This document shows, in pieces, positions 32,046 through 41,053 of a stretch of 63,714 nucleotides of DNA. The position numbers were made by a program, and so were the translations under genes. Positions within the stretch are counted from its first letter, which is position 1, and each line of letters begins with the position of its first letter. The notes below the pieces were generated by a model. The model had not been told where the DNA came from and ran no database searches. It saw only the letters and a list, made by a program, of their open reading frames with translations. Origin of the DNA: a virus; the IMG/VR virus record IMGVR_UViG_3300030117_005059, positions 1 to 63,714 of that record; one strand, 5' to 3'.

Positions 32046-33838
32046 TTTTTAGGTTCCTCTTTTGCTTCGGGCTTTTCTGCTGGTTTGGCAGCAGGGGCGG
32101 CTTTGGCTTGTCCTAAATCTTTGTATTTTGATGGATCAAAACCCTTCGGCAAGGAATACCATGATGGAACATCCCCGGCTGCAACTTGTGCGGCTAAAGG
32201 TGTTAGTTCCCCAGTCTTAGGATCGTACAAGCTTGCAAAATCTGTTTGATTACCGACTGTTCCTTGTGCTTTTTTCTCAGCAGCCATTTGTAGTTTAGAT
32301 TGTTCTTCCCAAGCTGACTGCATTTTGGGGGATTTAATCCAAGTTTCAAAGTTCTTATCGTCTATGTTCGCTATCTTATTAGCAAAGACACCTAGCTCTT
32401 TCTTTTCTTCTGGGTTTAACATCTCTCTACCATTGATCACCCCAGGTGCAATTAATCTTTCGGGACTTCTAGTATACATTGTATCTGCTACTTCTTTTCT
32501 AACTCTAACATTGCTATTTGCTTTCTTTAGTTTGAATGAAAGTAGCCTGTCTAGGTGAGGACCATACTTCTTCCAATAATACTCGTCAGGTGCGTCAAGT
32601 TTAGCTGTTGCTGTTTTGCCAAATGCTGATTTATCCCTTTGCATTAAAGCGTTGGCAACTCCATTAAGTTTATTTACTTGTCCTCTTGCCTTCAACACTT
32701 GCGACAAAGCCCTCTTCTTTGCGGGATCTTTTTCTTTTTGCAACGCCTTCTTAAGTTGAGCCTCTTTTTCTGGAGTCATTTGCATTGCCTCTTTTTCTGC
32801 TGGGCTGCCGCCGGTTGGTGCGGCAGCACCCCCACCAACGGTTCGTTGTGTTGCTTGGATTGCACCCTGTCTCTTCTCTTCATAAGCCTTAATTTCTTCT
32901 GGGCTCATGTCAGCTTTCTGTTCGTCTGTTAGTTCTGGCGGAACATCTGCGGCTGCGGCTGCACCACCAGTCGGCTGTTCTCCGCCCTCTTTAGCTTTCT
33001 TCTCACTAGCCTTCATAAGAAAGCCTAACTTTTCGTCAAACATCTTGTTAAGACCTTTTAACTCAGCGCCCACCTTCTTAAGATCAGCAGCATCAGAATC
33101 GAGCAAGAATTTAGATAGAGTTGACAACTGCGGGATAATCGTACCTGCTAAAGTTTCGGCGTTCTTTGTGACATCGGCAAAGTTGTTAAGTGCCATACCT
33201 GCTGCGCCACCAAGTAATTGTGCTGCCTCTACGCCATAACCGCCTGCTAGTGCTGCGCCTGCGGCAGCCCCAACACCTTCAAGTCCCTCTACATCTCCTG
33301 ATGCAATTTTTTCACCTGCATCAATAAGTGCATCCTGACCGGGTAATCCGCCTAGCAAATCTTCTACCTTGGCGTTCTGTCCAGCCTCCATCGCAGCGGT
33401 TAACTCTTTTGCTACTTCTGGGTTATCTTTAAGATATTGTTTTGTATCTTTGCCCAATTGGTTCATGGCTTTCTTTGGGTCTTTCATCATACCCGCCGCA
33501 AAGGCTTTTAGACCGCCGACGGAGGGTCCGCCAGCTTTCGGCTTTTCGCCCTCTGGTGCGGGAGCATCCCCGGCAGGAGCATCCCCTGCGGGAGCATCGG
33601 CTGCTGGTGCTTCTTCTCCCTGTGCTTGTTCGGCTTTAGCGGCTTTTGCTTTTTCTTTTTTAGCTTGGGCTCTTGCTTTCTTTCTCTGCGCTCTACCCCT
33701 TTTACTTTTCTCGTCAAGAATCTCTTGATCTGGGTTCGCAAGAATTTCTTCGATCGCAGCTTGAATCTGCCTCTTGCGCTTTGTCGCTTTGATATTTTCT
33801 AAAACTCTTTGTTTGAGCTTGTCTTTAGACATTTTCAT
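32042..33838 (-). CDS. Large capsid-targeting-like protein with disordered repeats
   Basis: A 598-residue protein. The N-terminal helix (MKMSKDKLKQRVLENIKATK) is followed by L-D-E at 41-43, a very basic stretch (KSKRGRAQRKKARAQAKKEK) and Ala/Pro/Gly/Asp repeats (APAADAPAGDAPAGDAPA). The rest is helical, with a Gly/Ala-rich hydrophobic patch near 190-235 (GVGAAAGAALAGGYG). No enzyme motif is clear. The size suggests a core or internal head protein processed by gp21. It starts 21 bases after a late-type promoter. Confidence 0.65.
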   Translation of the reverse strand: MKMSKDKLKQRVLENIKATKRKRQIQAAIEEILANPDQEILDEKSKRGRAQRKKARAQAKKEKAKAAKAEQAQGEEAPAADAPAGDAPAGDAPAPEGEKPKAGGPSVGGLKAFAAGMMKDPKKAMNQLGKDTKQYLKDNPEVAKELTAAMEAGQNAKVEDLLGGLPGQDALIDAGEKIASGDVEGLEGVGAAAGAALAGGYGVEAAQLLGGAAGMALNNFADVTKNAETLAGTIIPQLSTLSKFLLDSDAADLKKVGAELKGLNKMFDEKLGFLMKASEKKAKEGGEQPTGGAAAAADVPPELTDEQKADMSPEEIKAYEEKRQGAIQATQRTVGGGAAAPTGGSPAEKEAMQMTPEKEAQLKKALQKEKDPAKKRALSQVLKARGQVNKLNGVANALMQRDKSAFGKTATAKLDAPDEYYWKKYGPHLDRLLSFKLKKANSNVRVRKEVADTMYTRSPERLIAPGVINGREMLNPEEKKELGVFANKIANIDDKNFETWIKSPKMQSAWEEQSKLQMAAEKKAQGTVGNQTDFASLYDPKTGELTPLAAQVAAGDVPSWYSLPKGFDPSKYKDLGQAKAAPAAKPAEKPEAKEEPKK

Positions 33839-33858
33839 AAATTATGAGCCTCGCAAAA

Positions 33859-33867
33859 TAAATAGTT
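33859..33867 (-). promoter_or_regulatory. Late-type promoter motif AACTATTTA
   Basis: The minus strand reads AACTATTTA then TTTTG, 21 bases before the 598-residue protein's ATG, in a 31-base gap after the RuvC-like gene. GAGG follows before the start codon. Confidence 0.65.
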
Positions 33868-33869
33868 AC

Positions 33870-34448
33870 TTAATCAACTAAAACTATCTTCTCGGACAGA
33901 AATCCTTCATTGTCTTTATTCCGTAGAAGAAACTCACCCGCCCTTGCGATAACAATAGCATCGGCTCTATCGTCAGTACCCTTTTTATAGTTCTTGCCAC
34001 CACGAGCCATTTCGTACTTAAACGCTGTCTTTTCTTTTTCGATTACAGCTTCAACAACCATCTTCTTTCTTTTTGGTCCCTTGGTGCCTCGTGGAAATGA
34101 TAAGCCATACAAAGACCTAGCTGTATTAACATTCAAGTAGGTGGGTTGCAAACCAAACGTGTCATAACACATCCACGATACGATACCATTAAACTTTGCT
34201 AGCTTAACAATTGTATCGGCACGAGATCTTCCTGGGATAAACCTCATCAAAGCTGTTTCGACAAACAAGTTTTTAATATCATGGTTGTTTCCGATTTGCC
34301 ACAACTCTGAGCCTACAAGTTCCGCTTTTGAAAAAACACTGTCAATTTTTGTCAGGTCAATATGTTCGCTAACAATTAGATCTTTTGTCTCAGGATCTAC
34401 GATCGCTACACCAACCACGCTAGTGGATATATCTAAACCAAGTATCAT
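33870..34448 (-). CDS. RuvC-like Holliday-junction resolvase / RNase H-fold nuclease
   Basis: A 192-residue protein with the RNase H-fold acid residues of RuvC-type enzymes: D6 in LGLDISTS, E64 in LFVETAL, and D159/D160 and D163 in GTDDRADAIVIA. A basic stretch (GTKGPKRKKM) lies between the strands. Such enzymes resolve Holliday junctions. The window also encodes endonuclease VII, a different resolvase. It is placed between tail-fibre and head-internal genes, with no ribosome binding site in its short leader. A related RNase H-like role cannot be excluded. Confidence 0.75.
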   Translation of the reverse strand: MILGLDISTSVVGVAIVDPETKDLIVSEHIDLTKIDSVFSKAELVGSELWQIGNNHDIKNLFVETALMRFIPGRSRADTIVKLAKFNGIVSWMCYDTFGLQPTYLNVNTARSLYGLSFPRGTKGPKRKKMVVEAVIEKEKTAFKYEMARGGKNYKKGTDDRADAIVIARAGEFLLRNKDNEGFLSEKIVLVD

Positions 34449-34461
34449 AGTTTATATTCTA

Positions 34462-35598
34462 TTACAAGTCAAGCTTAAGTTTAAATGTATAAGAGTCTTC
34501 TTCTCTTTTTCTTATCGGCTGCGCTAACTTTGCAATAGCAATTAAGTTTCTATTTTCGTCATAGATGCCAACCTTAGAAATAAATGTCTGCTTCTCAAAA
34601 CTAGCAGTTGTATTAGTAAAAGGACTTTTGGCAGTGTTTTTGATTGGTATCTCGTCGTCCTCAACAAAACTGGCTGAGTTGTTACTGGTTAATCTAACAG
34701 ACCCACTTACGCTACTAGAGATAAAAGTTGGGTTTAAAGAATTGTTTAGTTCGCCCCGGCTAGCATGAGCCATCATCGTCACAACCGGCACCGTGTGTGT
34801 CCCTTTAAACTCTAGGGAAAAAACAGTTTCTCTAGGTTTATTTGTTCCTTGGTGGTGTGATCCAAAATAAATCCAACTGGCAGTTACACGAGCAGCAGTA
34901 CCCGTGTAAGTGTCATTGACTGCCGCTACCGTATCGCTTGAAGTTAAAGCCAGGAACCCCTCACCATACAGAGCTACACCAACAACTGAACCTGAGTTAC
35001 TGCCCGTGATACAGATCAGTTCTCCATTTCTTCTGATGTCTTTAGCTCTACCAACAAGAGTTCCACTGTGGAAAATCTTTAGATCAAGACTGCCAGGTTT
35101 AATCCTAGAACCAAACATAATACTAGGAATAGAAATCAGGTTTACGTCGCTACCTGAATAATATGTTTCGTAGTCATAGACCGGGGAGAGATATTTGTAA
35201 TAATCAAAGGTTGTTCTCATAGCGTGCAACCTTAATCTTTCGCTTGCACCTAATCCATCCGACGCATTAAAAAGCTGTCGTGCTATTGAACTGGTAAGCG
35301 GATACTCACCCTGAATTGTTGAACCGTATGTTGACCCCGAAAAAGAGGAGACCGGGGTTGAGTTCAATCTGATTAAACTGCCCGCCTTTTCAATGAAGGG
35401 AAAAATCCTGGCTTCGCCTGCCGCTCTGTTTACATTATACTCATACAGATTGACGGTACCCGTTTTAATATCGATACCCTCATGTTTTCTGTTGTTTAAG
35501 TATTCCGTACCGTTCCACATCACAAATTCATATTGTGGATGTGTTCGCAGTTCGTTTACATATATGTCGTTTGGACCAAATTTACGAAGGTACGACAT
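34462..35598 (-). CDS. Tail/baseplate structural protein (paralogue A)
   Basis: A 378-residue, beta-rich, Ser/Thr-rich protein without enzyme motifs. Its C-terminal 40 residues (FISKVGIYDENRNLIAIAKL) are similar to those of the next gene upstream (YITTVGLYGPNNELLAVGKL), so the two are paralogues. Both also carry an N-x-S-x-NPT-like segment (NNSLNPTF here) before the end. GGAGG lies six bases before ATG. It is probably a virion tail or fibre component. Confidence 0.65.
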   Translation of the reverse strand: MSYLRKFGPNDIYVNELRTHPQYEFVMWNGTEYLNNRKHEGIDIKTGTVNLYEYNVNRAAGEARIFPFIEKAGSLIRLNSTPVSSFSGSTYGSTIQGEYPLTSSIARQLFNASDGLGASERLRLHAMRTTFDYYKYLSPVYDYETYYSGSDVNLISIPSIMFGSRIKPGSLDLKIFHSGTLVGRAKDIRRNGELICITGSNSGSVVGVALYGEGFLALTSSDTVAAVNDTYTGTAARVTASWIYFGSHHQGTNKPRETVFSLEFKGTHTVPVVTMMAHASRGELNNSLNPTFISSSVSGSVRLTSNNSASFVEDDEIPIKNTAKSPFTNTTASFEKQTFISKVGIYDENRNLIAIAKLAQPIRKREEDSYTFKLKLDL

Positions 35599-35610
35599 TC
35601 TGCACCTCCG

Positions 35611-36786
35611 TTAATAATCCAGCCTCACTCGAACGGTCAACTCATTGCTTGGCGTCTTCTTGAGAGGCTCACTTAGTTTGCCTACTGCCAACAACTCATT
35701 GTTAGGTCCATACAACCCAACAGTTGTAATGTAGGATACTGGCTCTGCTCTTGAATCATCTGCCTTAACACGAATCTTACTATCTTTGAGGTAAGTTGGG
35801 TTACTGCTGTAGTTGAACTCGTTTGCATTTGCTCGACAGAAATAAATCGTTGAGTTTAGTTCTGTAGTATTATTAAACGAGAGATTTCCAATACGGTGAC
35901 GTAAAGCGTTACAAGCACCAGAAATAGAGGAGCTTGCAAACAACTTAAAGATTGAGTTCAGAGGACCTGGCTCTGAGAAGCCTGCCACAGATGCAGTATG
36001 TGTCATATCCATTTCTGGGAAATGGTTTTCATCAAGAATACCATGTCCAGCAATCGAAGTATCTCCCTTAACATTGTTGTGGAAAATAGAAGAACTCAAC
36101 ACAACAACACCAGCCTGGTAGAAGATAAGACCAACATTGTGACTTGCAGAAACAACCGCTCGGGCTTCATTACCAGTTGATGGTCCACCAGTTAAAGTAT
36201 TGGTCTTAAGAATGCCATATTCCCCTGCTGGTGAATTTGTCTTGTATGACGTTTCTGCATTCGTATCAGTAATACTAAGCGAGGCACTAAACGCTTTATC
36301 GTAGTTTGGCTCTAGCCCAAGATCAATCTGGAAGCTGCCCTTCTTAATCTCATCTTTGCCAAGAAGGCGAGAAATATTAATAAAGTAACAAGATCTAATC
36401 TTTGAGCCGCCCGTAAGATCACCATCAGCGTCAAACTCACGAATGTTACCATCGGCGTCATGACCCATAAGCACTTGTGCCATTTGGTTGTAAATGTTAA
36501 TCTTTGATTTCTGCTGTTTGTATCCAGCCACACTAGAGGCGCTAATGGGTGAGTTTGAACTATAACCCATCGTGAGATCAAAAATATGGTTGGCAGAAGA
36601 ACTTAAGAAAGGATAATCAAAAACAGATTGAAATAAGCCGTGGCTATAATCTTTAATGTTTCTTTCTTGACCTTGTGGTCCGTAAGTACCGGAGACGATT
36701 GTACCAGTGATCGGGATTGATTCATGTAATCTATTCCTAGTATCAATAACGTCGCCGGGTAAGAGTGTTTTAAAAGTTGTAGCCAT
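35611..36786 (-). CDS. Tail/baseplate structural protein (paralogue B)
   Basis: A 391-residue paralogue of the next gene downstream. Ser/Thr-rich beta sequence (GTIVSGTYGPQGQ near the N-terminus) leads to RANANEFNYSSNPTYLKDS and the shared C-terminus SYITTVGLYGPNNELLAVGK. The two differ mainly in the first 250 residues, which could give different partner or receptor contacts. It is flanked by large tail genes; the exact place in the tail is unknown. Confidence 0.65.
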   Translation of the reverse strand: MATTFKTLLPGDVIDTRNRLHESIPITGTIVSGTYGPQGQERNIKDYSHGLFQSVFDYPFLSSSANHIFDLTMGYSSNSPISASSVAGYKQQKSKINIYNQMAQVLMGHDADGNIREFDADGDLTGGSKIRSCYFINISRLLGKDEIKKGSFQIDLGLEPNYDKAFSASLSITDTNAETSYKTNSPAGEYGILKTNTLTGGPSTGNEARAVVSASHNVGLIFYQAGVVVLSSSIFHNNVKGDTSIAGHGILDENHFPEMDMTHTASVAGFSEPGPLNSIFKLFASSSISGACNALRHRIGNLSFNNTTELNSTIYFCRANANEFNYSSNPTYLKDSKIRVKADDSRAEPVSYITTVGLYGPNNELLAVGKLSEPLKKTPSNELTVRVRLDY

Positions 36787-36800
36787 TGTTGAATCCTAAT

Positions 36801-37802
36801 TTAAAATGCCTTTAGCAATCTTACAGGGACATCCACCCTGTAGCCTGTGGTAAACCCAGTGATTCGCACTGTGGTGTCAATGAATCTTAGACCAGTTGTT
36901 AAGCCGGTTGCGCCAAGGGTGTCTGTAGTTGTATTACCAAAAGTCGTAAATAAATAGTCGGTAGTCTCGGCATCTTGTGCTGCTTTGAGACCAAACCTAA
37001 ATCTATACCCTGGTCGTCCATTAACGGCGGTATCATCTTGTTTTTGACCATTGTTATCTGTTTCAATAGTTGCAAAATATTTGTTGTCGCCCAGGTTTTC
37101 TGCGCCACCCTGGAAAGAGATAAAGTAACTTGCGATATTATCATCATCAATAAAACTTGGCGACAAAACTGGTCTAGCATTGTTAACTCTACCAGGGGCA
37201 CACAAGTTAAGCAACCTATTATCAACCTCAATAATATACTGTGATTCTCTTAGTTCAGAACCAAGACCAAGTGGCTGAACTCCAGTAGCAACATTATCCA
37301 ACCCTTGATCAAAAGTTAACGGGTTGTTCTTGCTCGAATCAGCATAATTTACTCCGTCAGCGAGCAACAGCCCCTGTAGCTTATCGTTTCCTAACGGAGT
37401 GCTGAACTTAGTGCTGGTAGTAGAATCAACAGATAACAAGATGGCTCCGTTAGTATCTGAAAGGTGACTGTCGCCAGTTGTCTTCATAAGTTGTGGACCT
37501 GCAACCTGATTTAACTTTTTAACCGGAAGGTACAAAAGATTATTATTAGCAATCGTTAGGAGTTTTGACTTCATGGTTGACGTGTTGTTCGTGAACGCCT
37601 CAAACACCGGGGACTGTAGAATGTCCAAGTCTCTATTTGCGCCGGCTGCGCCCGTAGCGTAAAGCTCATAGTTGACCTCATCGTCACCAAACGCAAACTT
37701 CACAATCCTAAAACTACCGTCGCCTCTAGCTAGTTGGCGTCGCCCCGTATCGGTCAAAACTGCATCTAAGATGATATCACCACTATTGTCTAAGAATGAC
37801 AT
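36801..37802 (-). CDS. Tail/baseplate protein related to the 299-residue gene
   Basis: A 333-residue protein. The first 50 residues (MSFLDNSGDIILDAVLTDTG, then RRQLARGDGSF, FAFGDDEVNY) resemble the start of the 299-residue protein at 45480-46379 (MTFLNKKEDVVDIAVTPHGK, then YLISKGKF, AFFDDDVVYD). The rest is beta-rich. It opens a unit 31 bases after a late-type promoter, with GGGAG five bases before ATG. A baseplate or fibre-attachment role is inferred. Confidence 0.65.
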   Translation of the reverse strand: MSFLDNSGDIILDAVLTDTGRRQLARGDGSFRIVKFAFGDDEVNYELYATGAAGANRDLDILQSPVFEAFTNNTSTMKSKLLTIANNNLLYLPVKKLNQVAGPQLMKTTGDSHLSDTNGAILLSVDSTTSTKFSTPLGNDKLQGLLLADGVNYADSSKNNPLTFDQGLDNVATGVQPLGLGSELRESQYIIEVDNRLLNLCAPGRVNNARPVLSPSFIDDDNIASYFISFQGGAENLGDNKYFATIETDNNGQKQDDTAVNGRPGYRFRFGLKAAQDAETTDYLFTTFGNTTTDTLGATGLTTGLRFIDTTVRITGFTTGYRVDVPVRLLKAF

Positions 37803-37832
37803 AATAACTCCCTTTCATATAACGAATCAAAA

Positions 37833-37841
37833 TAAATAGTT
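37833..37841 (-). promoter_or_regulatory. Late-type promoter motif AACTATTTA
   Basis: The minus strand reads AACTATTTA then TTTTG, 31 bases before the 333-residue protein's ATG, in a 65-base gap after the 1061-residue gene. It shares its downstream pattern with the copy at 33859. Confidence 0.65.
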
Positions 37842-37867
37842 CCTGAAAATCATTTTGTTCTACTTTA

Positions 37868-40800
37868 TTATTCTGTGTCCCTGCCTTGGAATTGATCCAA
37901 GAACTCCTCGTAATTACCTTCTCCAAATAATTGTCTCAATCGATCCTCTAATTGAGCACCAACATCTTGAATAGATACGTTAACTGATTCTAATCTACTT
38001 CTAATTTCTTCAATCCTATCTTCAACTAACGCAGGGGTGCTCTCTTGCAAGTCGTACCTTAATCTGACAAGATCGTCAAGGGCGTCCTCTATCTTTATAA
38101 TAGTTGGAGGCTTAAAGTAAAGATTTAAATCTACTTTTCTACCGGTGTCTCTCGAAGTTACCCTTACCTTAAATCTTGATCCTAAAGTTTTTTCTGGCAA
38201 TTGACCAACTCTCTCCTCTGAGGCTGCTGCCTGAGTTTGTAAAACATACGGCTGTATCATGAGGAACTTTCTCATTTTCTTCGTATCTCTTTGATTCTTT
38301 GGTCTAACCGGTTTAAACGCCTGAATCGATGGCACCACCTGACCTTTATCCTCGCTTATATAAACCTTATAAATTTCTGTTGGATTAGAAATATTACCTT
38401 GCTTATCTACCGCACGGAATGTATAATAATAAGTTACGTTCGGTCTTATGTTATCAGTATAGGCTTGTCCAAAAATTCTAGTGACATCAGCAATTTTATT
38501 GCCAGCAAAAACACTATACGGTGAGCGGGGATCTGGCACAAACGTAGTGCGATACACCTCAAACCTCTCTAGATCTTCACCCTCACTGGCAAACTCCAAA
38601 TGACCTTCTGGTAGGTCAAAATTTTCAAGTAATTGAGCTTGTCGAATCTGCTCAAAAAGATCTCCATCTCCGGGCTCGATTGGTATATACGGAATAGAAT
38701 TGTCTTGATCGTTAACGTCGATATCTTTTGACGGAAAGATTTTATCTGTCTGTCCATTAAAGTTCATCATGATCTGGCGGCTATTGTTTTTAAACGGAAC
38801 AATGTCAACAAACGGTGGAACTGGTGGTCTATCAAGAACCGTAGCAGTTGGCAAAGAAACGCCAAGTTTGCCCCCAGTCTCATACACTATAGATGATATC
38901 GGCACTTTAGCTAGCACAAGCCTGCTACGAGAGTACACATTTACTGCCATGTTCATTTCCGTATAGGTGGCATCACCATCATCAATTAGGTCTGCTACAG
39001 CCCTTGAGCGCCCTTGTCCACTTAAGAAATTAGATAAGTTTCCTTTTGCAGTATTGTACGCCTGAACAAACGTATCATTTTCATTTCCCCTGGCTACATC
39101 TGATTGAAACGGGTCTTGCTCAGATGAAAATAATCCGATCTGTCCATCTAGCTCCATCTGGCGATTGTTGCGAACATTGGCATCTGGTTCAACTTTTGAA
39201 ATCTGATATTGAAGTGCAGGCGCTATCACATATGCGTAAACAACATATTTATACTTTCCACCAAACTCCACTCTTCGATCAACGTAGGTGTATTTTGTTT
39301 TTCCACCACGAACGTAGTATTTTACTCTTGGCTCTAAGTTCACCTCACCATCAATTACTTCGTGTTGGTCAATTCTATAAAATAGGACCTCTGGTTTTTT
39401 TGAGTTCAAGGTAACCTTATTTGGATCTGCGGTCCTTAATTCTTCAGCTATCGCACCCGAGTACCCATTTTGCTCTAATCTTTCTCTTTGGTTTTTTAAC
39501 TTAGTCTGTCGATCAACTTCATGAGTAAATCTCCACACATTTTCATATGTCAAGTCGTCTGTAAAGTCCTCTTGCAATGATCTTATTTCAGATCGTAAGG
39601 CGGTCATTTTTATTCTGTCTAAAAAACTAACACAAGCATCTTGTTGCGGAGGCGCATCATTACCAAATTCATCTTTTACCACCGGCTCTGCGCCAAAGTA
39701 ATTTGGAGGCAGCGGCTGCGGCTCATCTTGGCTTGTCATAGCTGCAAGGAATATATCTAATTCTGTTTCTAAATCAACGGCTTCAATAGTAATTTTTTCG
39801 TTCGCTGTCTTCACTTCGCCGTCGGGATTTAAAAATTGAAATGAACTATTTAAAACATATTGCCTAGCTCTTCCTGATTCCATCTTTTCAACCATTCTTG
39901 GTATGATTGTTGAAAAACCGTTAGCCTCCTCAATTTTTGTAGATAAAGATCCAAAAGACCTTCTATTAAATGTTACCTGAACATATCTTGGTAGTTGTCT
40001 TTTTCTTACTTCTGGTAACGAGTCAAAACTATCAAGCGTACGCTCGACGGTCTCCGAGTATTGATCTGGATCTGCATCATAATATCCAGCCGGCGCTGGG
40101 TAATTATACTCTGCATCCACTGTCGTGACTGCAACATTACCACCGTACCGATTTAAGAAATCATGTGTTACCTTTGAGTCTTTACACCAATCTGTTTGGA
40201 GAGCTAAAGGAATAAGCATACAGTGATACGGATTAACATACTGGTCGCCTGTTAACTCTCCAATGTTTGAAATCAATCCCTGTTGTACTTTTTCCGCACG
40301 ATCTAAAACAACGGTGCGGTTAAATAAACCTGCAAATTTTCTAATAGAGGCAAACTGCCTGTACAACCTTCGTTGATGAAGTAAATATTCATTTTCCCCA
40401 AGTCTAAGATCAGCAGCTTCTGGGGATACAAATTGTGGTTTTATAACTTGAGTAATAATGGTCTGTTTTGTAAAACCCTCTGATCCACCAAGCTTTGTTC
40501 GTGTGAAAAAAAGATTGTTCTCTTCTTGAGAATTATAACTGCTATCATCACCGTCCCTGTTAACAGGACCAAAAATTATATTTACCTGTCCCTGTAAATC
40601 TAACTGTGGGTTTCTGGTCCTTATGTTAAGACTCTTTGTTCTTAGCCATGTAAACTCTCCCGAAACACCAGTCTCTCGAATAAATCTAATATCGTCTTCA
40701 CCCGTAGCTCGTGTTGAACTTATGAGATCTTGTAGCCTCCTTTCTTCTGTTCTATTAAGAGTGCCATCATTCCTAGTTCTTTCTCCCGCTTCTTGTGCCC

Positions 40801-41053
40801 TTAATTCCTCAGCAAGCCGTTCTTGAAAATCAGCAAGAACACTTTCCATTGTTGCTCGGCGTGCTGCAACCTTAGTCTCTATTTCCTGCTCTGTTTCTTC
40901 TGAGGGTTCCGAAGGGAATGGACTAGACGTAGCCAACAACGGATCAACAGCAGCAACACTTGGCAATGGATTGGCGGAACCAGAGACCAGCCCATCGGTT
41001 AGCCTAGCAGGTGGTACAGAGGTATCAGTAAAAAAGAAAATTTTCTTTGACAT
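37868..41053 (-). CDS. Large tail structural protein with fibronectin III-like domain
   Basis: A 1061-residue protein. The first 110 residues are Ala/Glu-rich and coiled-coil. A fibronectin III-like region near 830-910 (VYRTTFVPDPRSPYS, then YTDNIRPNVTYYYTFRAVDK) has the strand pattern and Tyr/Pro residues of that fold. The C-terminus is helical and acidic. FN3 domains are common in phage tail proteins and bind surfaces. It is coupled to the preceding gene by a TAATG overlap. Baseplate arm or whisker roles are possible; I do not recognise a T4 counterpart. Confidence 0.62.
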   Translation of the reverse strand: MSKKIFFFTDTSVPPARLTDGLVSGSANPLPSVAAVDPLLATSSPFPSEPSEETEQEIETKVAARRATMESVLADFQERLAEELRAQEAGERTRNDGTLNRTEERRLQDLISSTRATGEDDIRFIRETGVSGEFTWLRTKSLNIRTRNPQLDLQGQVNIIFGPVNRDGDDSSYNSQEENNLFFTRTKLGGSEGFTKQTIITQVIKPQFVSPEAADLRLGENEYLLHQRRLYRQFASIRKFAGLFNRTVVLDRAEKVQQGLISNIGELTGDQYVNPYHCMLIPLALQTDWCKDSKVTHDFLNRYGGNVAVTTVDAEYNYPAPAGYYDADPDQYSETVERTLDSFDSLPEVRKRQLPRYVQVTFNRRSFGSLSTKIEEANGFSTIIPRMVEKMESGRARQYVLNSSFQFLNPDGEVKTANEKITIEAVDLETELDIFLAAMTSQDEPQPLPPNYFGAEPVVKDEFGNDAPPQQDACVSFLDRIKMTALRSEIRSLQEDFTDDLTYENVWRFTHEVDRQTKLKNQRERLEQNGYSGAIAEELRTADPNKVTLNSKKPEVLFYRIDQHEVIDGEVNLEPRVKYYVRGGKTKYTYVDRRVEFGGKYKYVVYAYVIAPALQYQISKVEPDANVRNNRQMELDGQIGLFSSEQDPFQSDVARGNENDTFVQAYNTAKGNLSNFLSGQGRSRAVADLIDDGDATYTEMNMAVNVYSRSRLVLAKVPISSIVYETGGKLGVSLPTATVLDRPPVPPFVDIVPFKNNSRQIMMNFNGQTDKIFPSKDIDVNDQDNSIPYIPIEPGDGDLFEQIRQAQLLENFDLPEGHLEFASEGEDLERFEVYRTTFVPDPRSPYSVFAGNKIADVTRIFGQAYTDNIRPNVTYYYTFRAVDKQGNISNPTEIYKVYISEDKGQVVPSIQAFKPVRPKNQRDTKKMRKFLMIQPYVLQTQAAASEERVGQLPEKTLGSRFKVRVTSRDTGRKVDLNLYFKPPTIIKIEDALDDLVRLRYDLQESTPALVEDRIEEIRSRLESVNVSIQDVGAQLEDRLRQLFGEGNYEEFLDQFQGRDTE

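Noticed and set aside
36950-36960. A GACTATTTATTT sequence within the 333-residue tail gene
   Set aside because: It resembles the late motif but is inside coding sequence, about 165 bases before the next start; use as an internal promoter cannot be shown.
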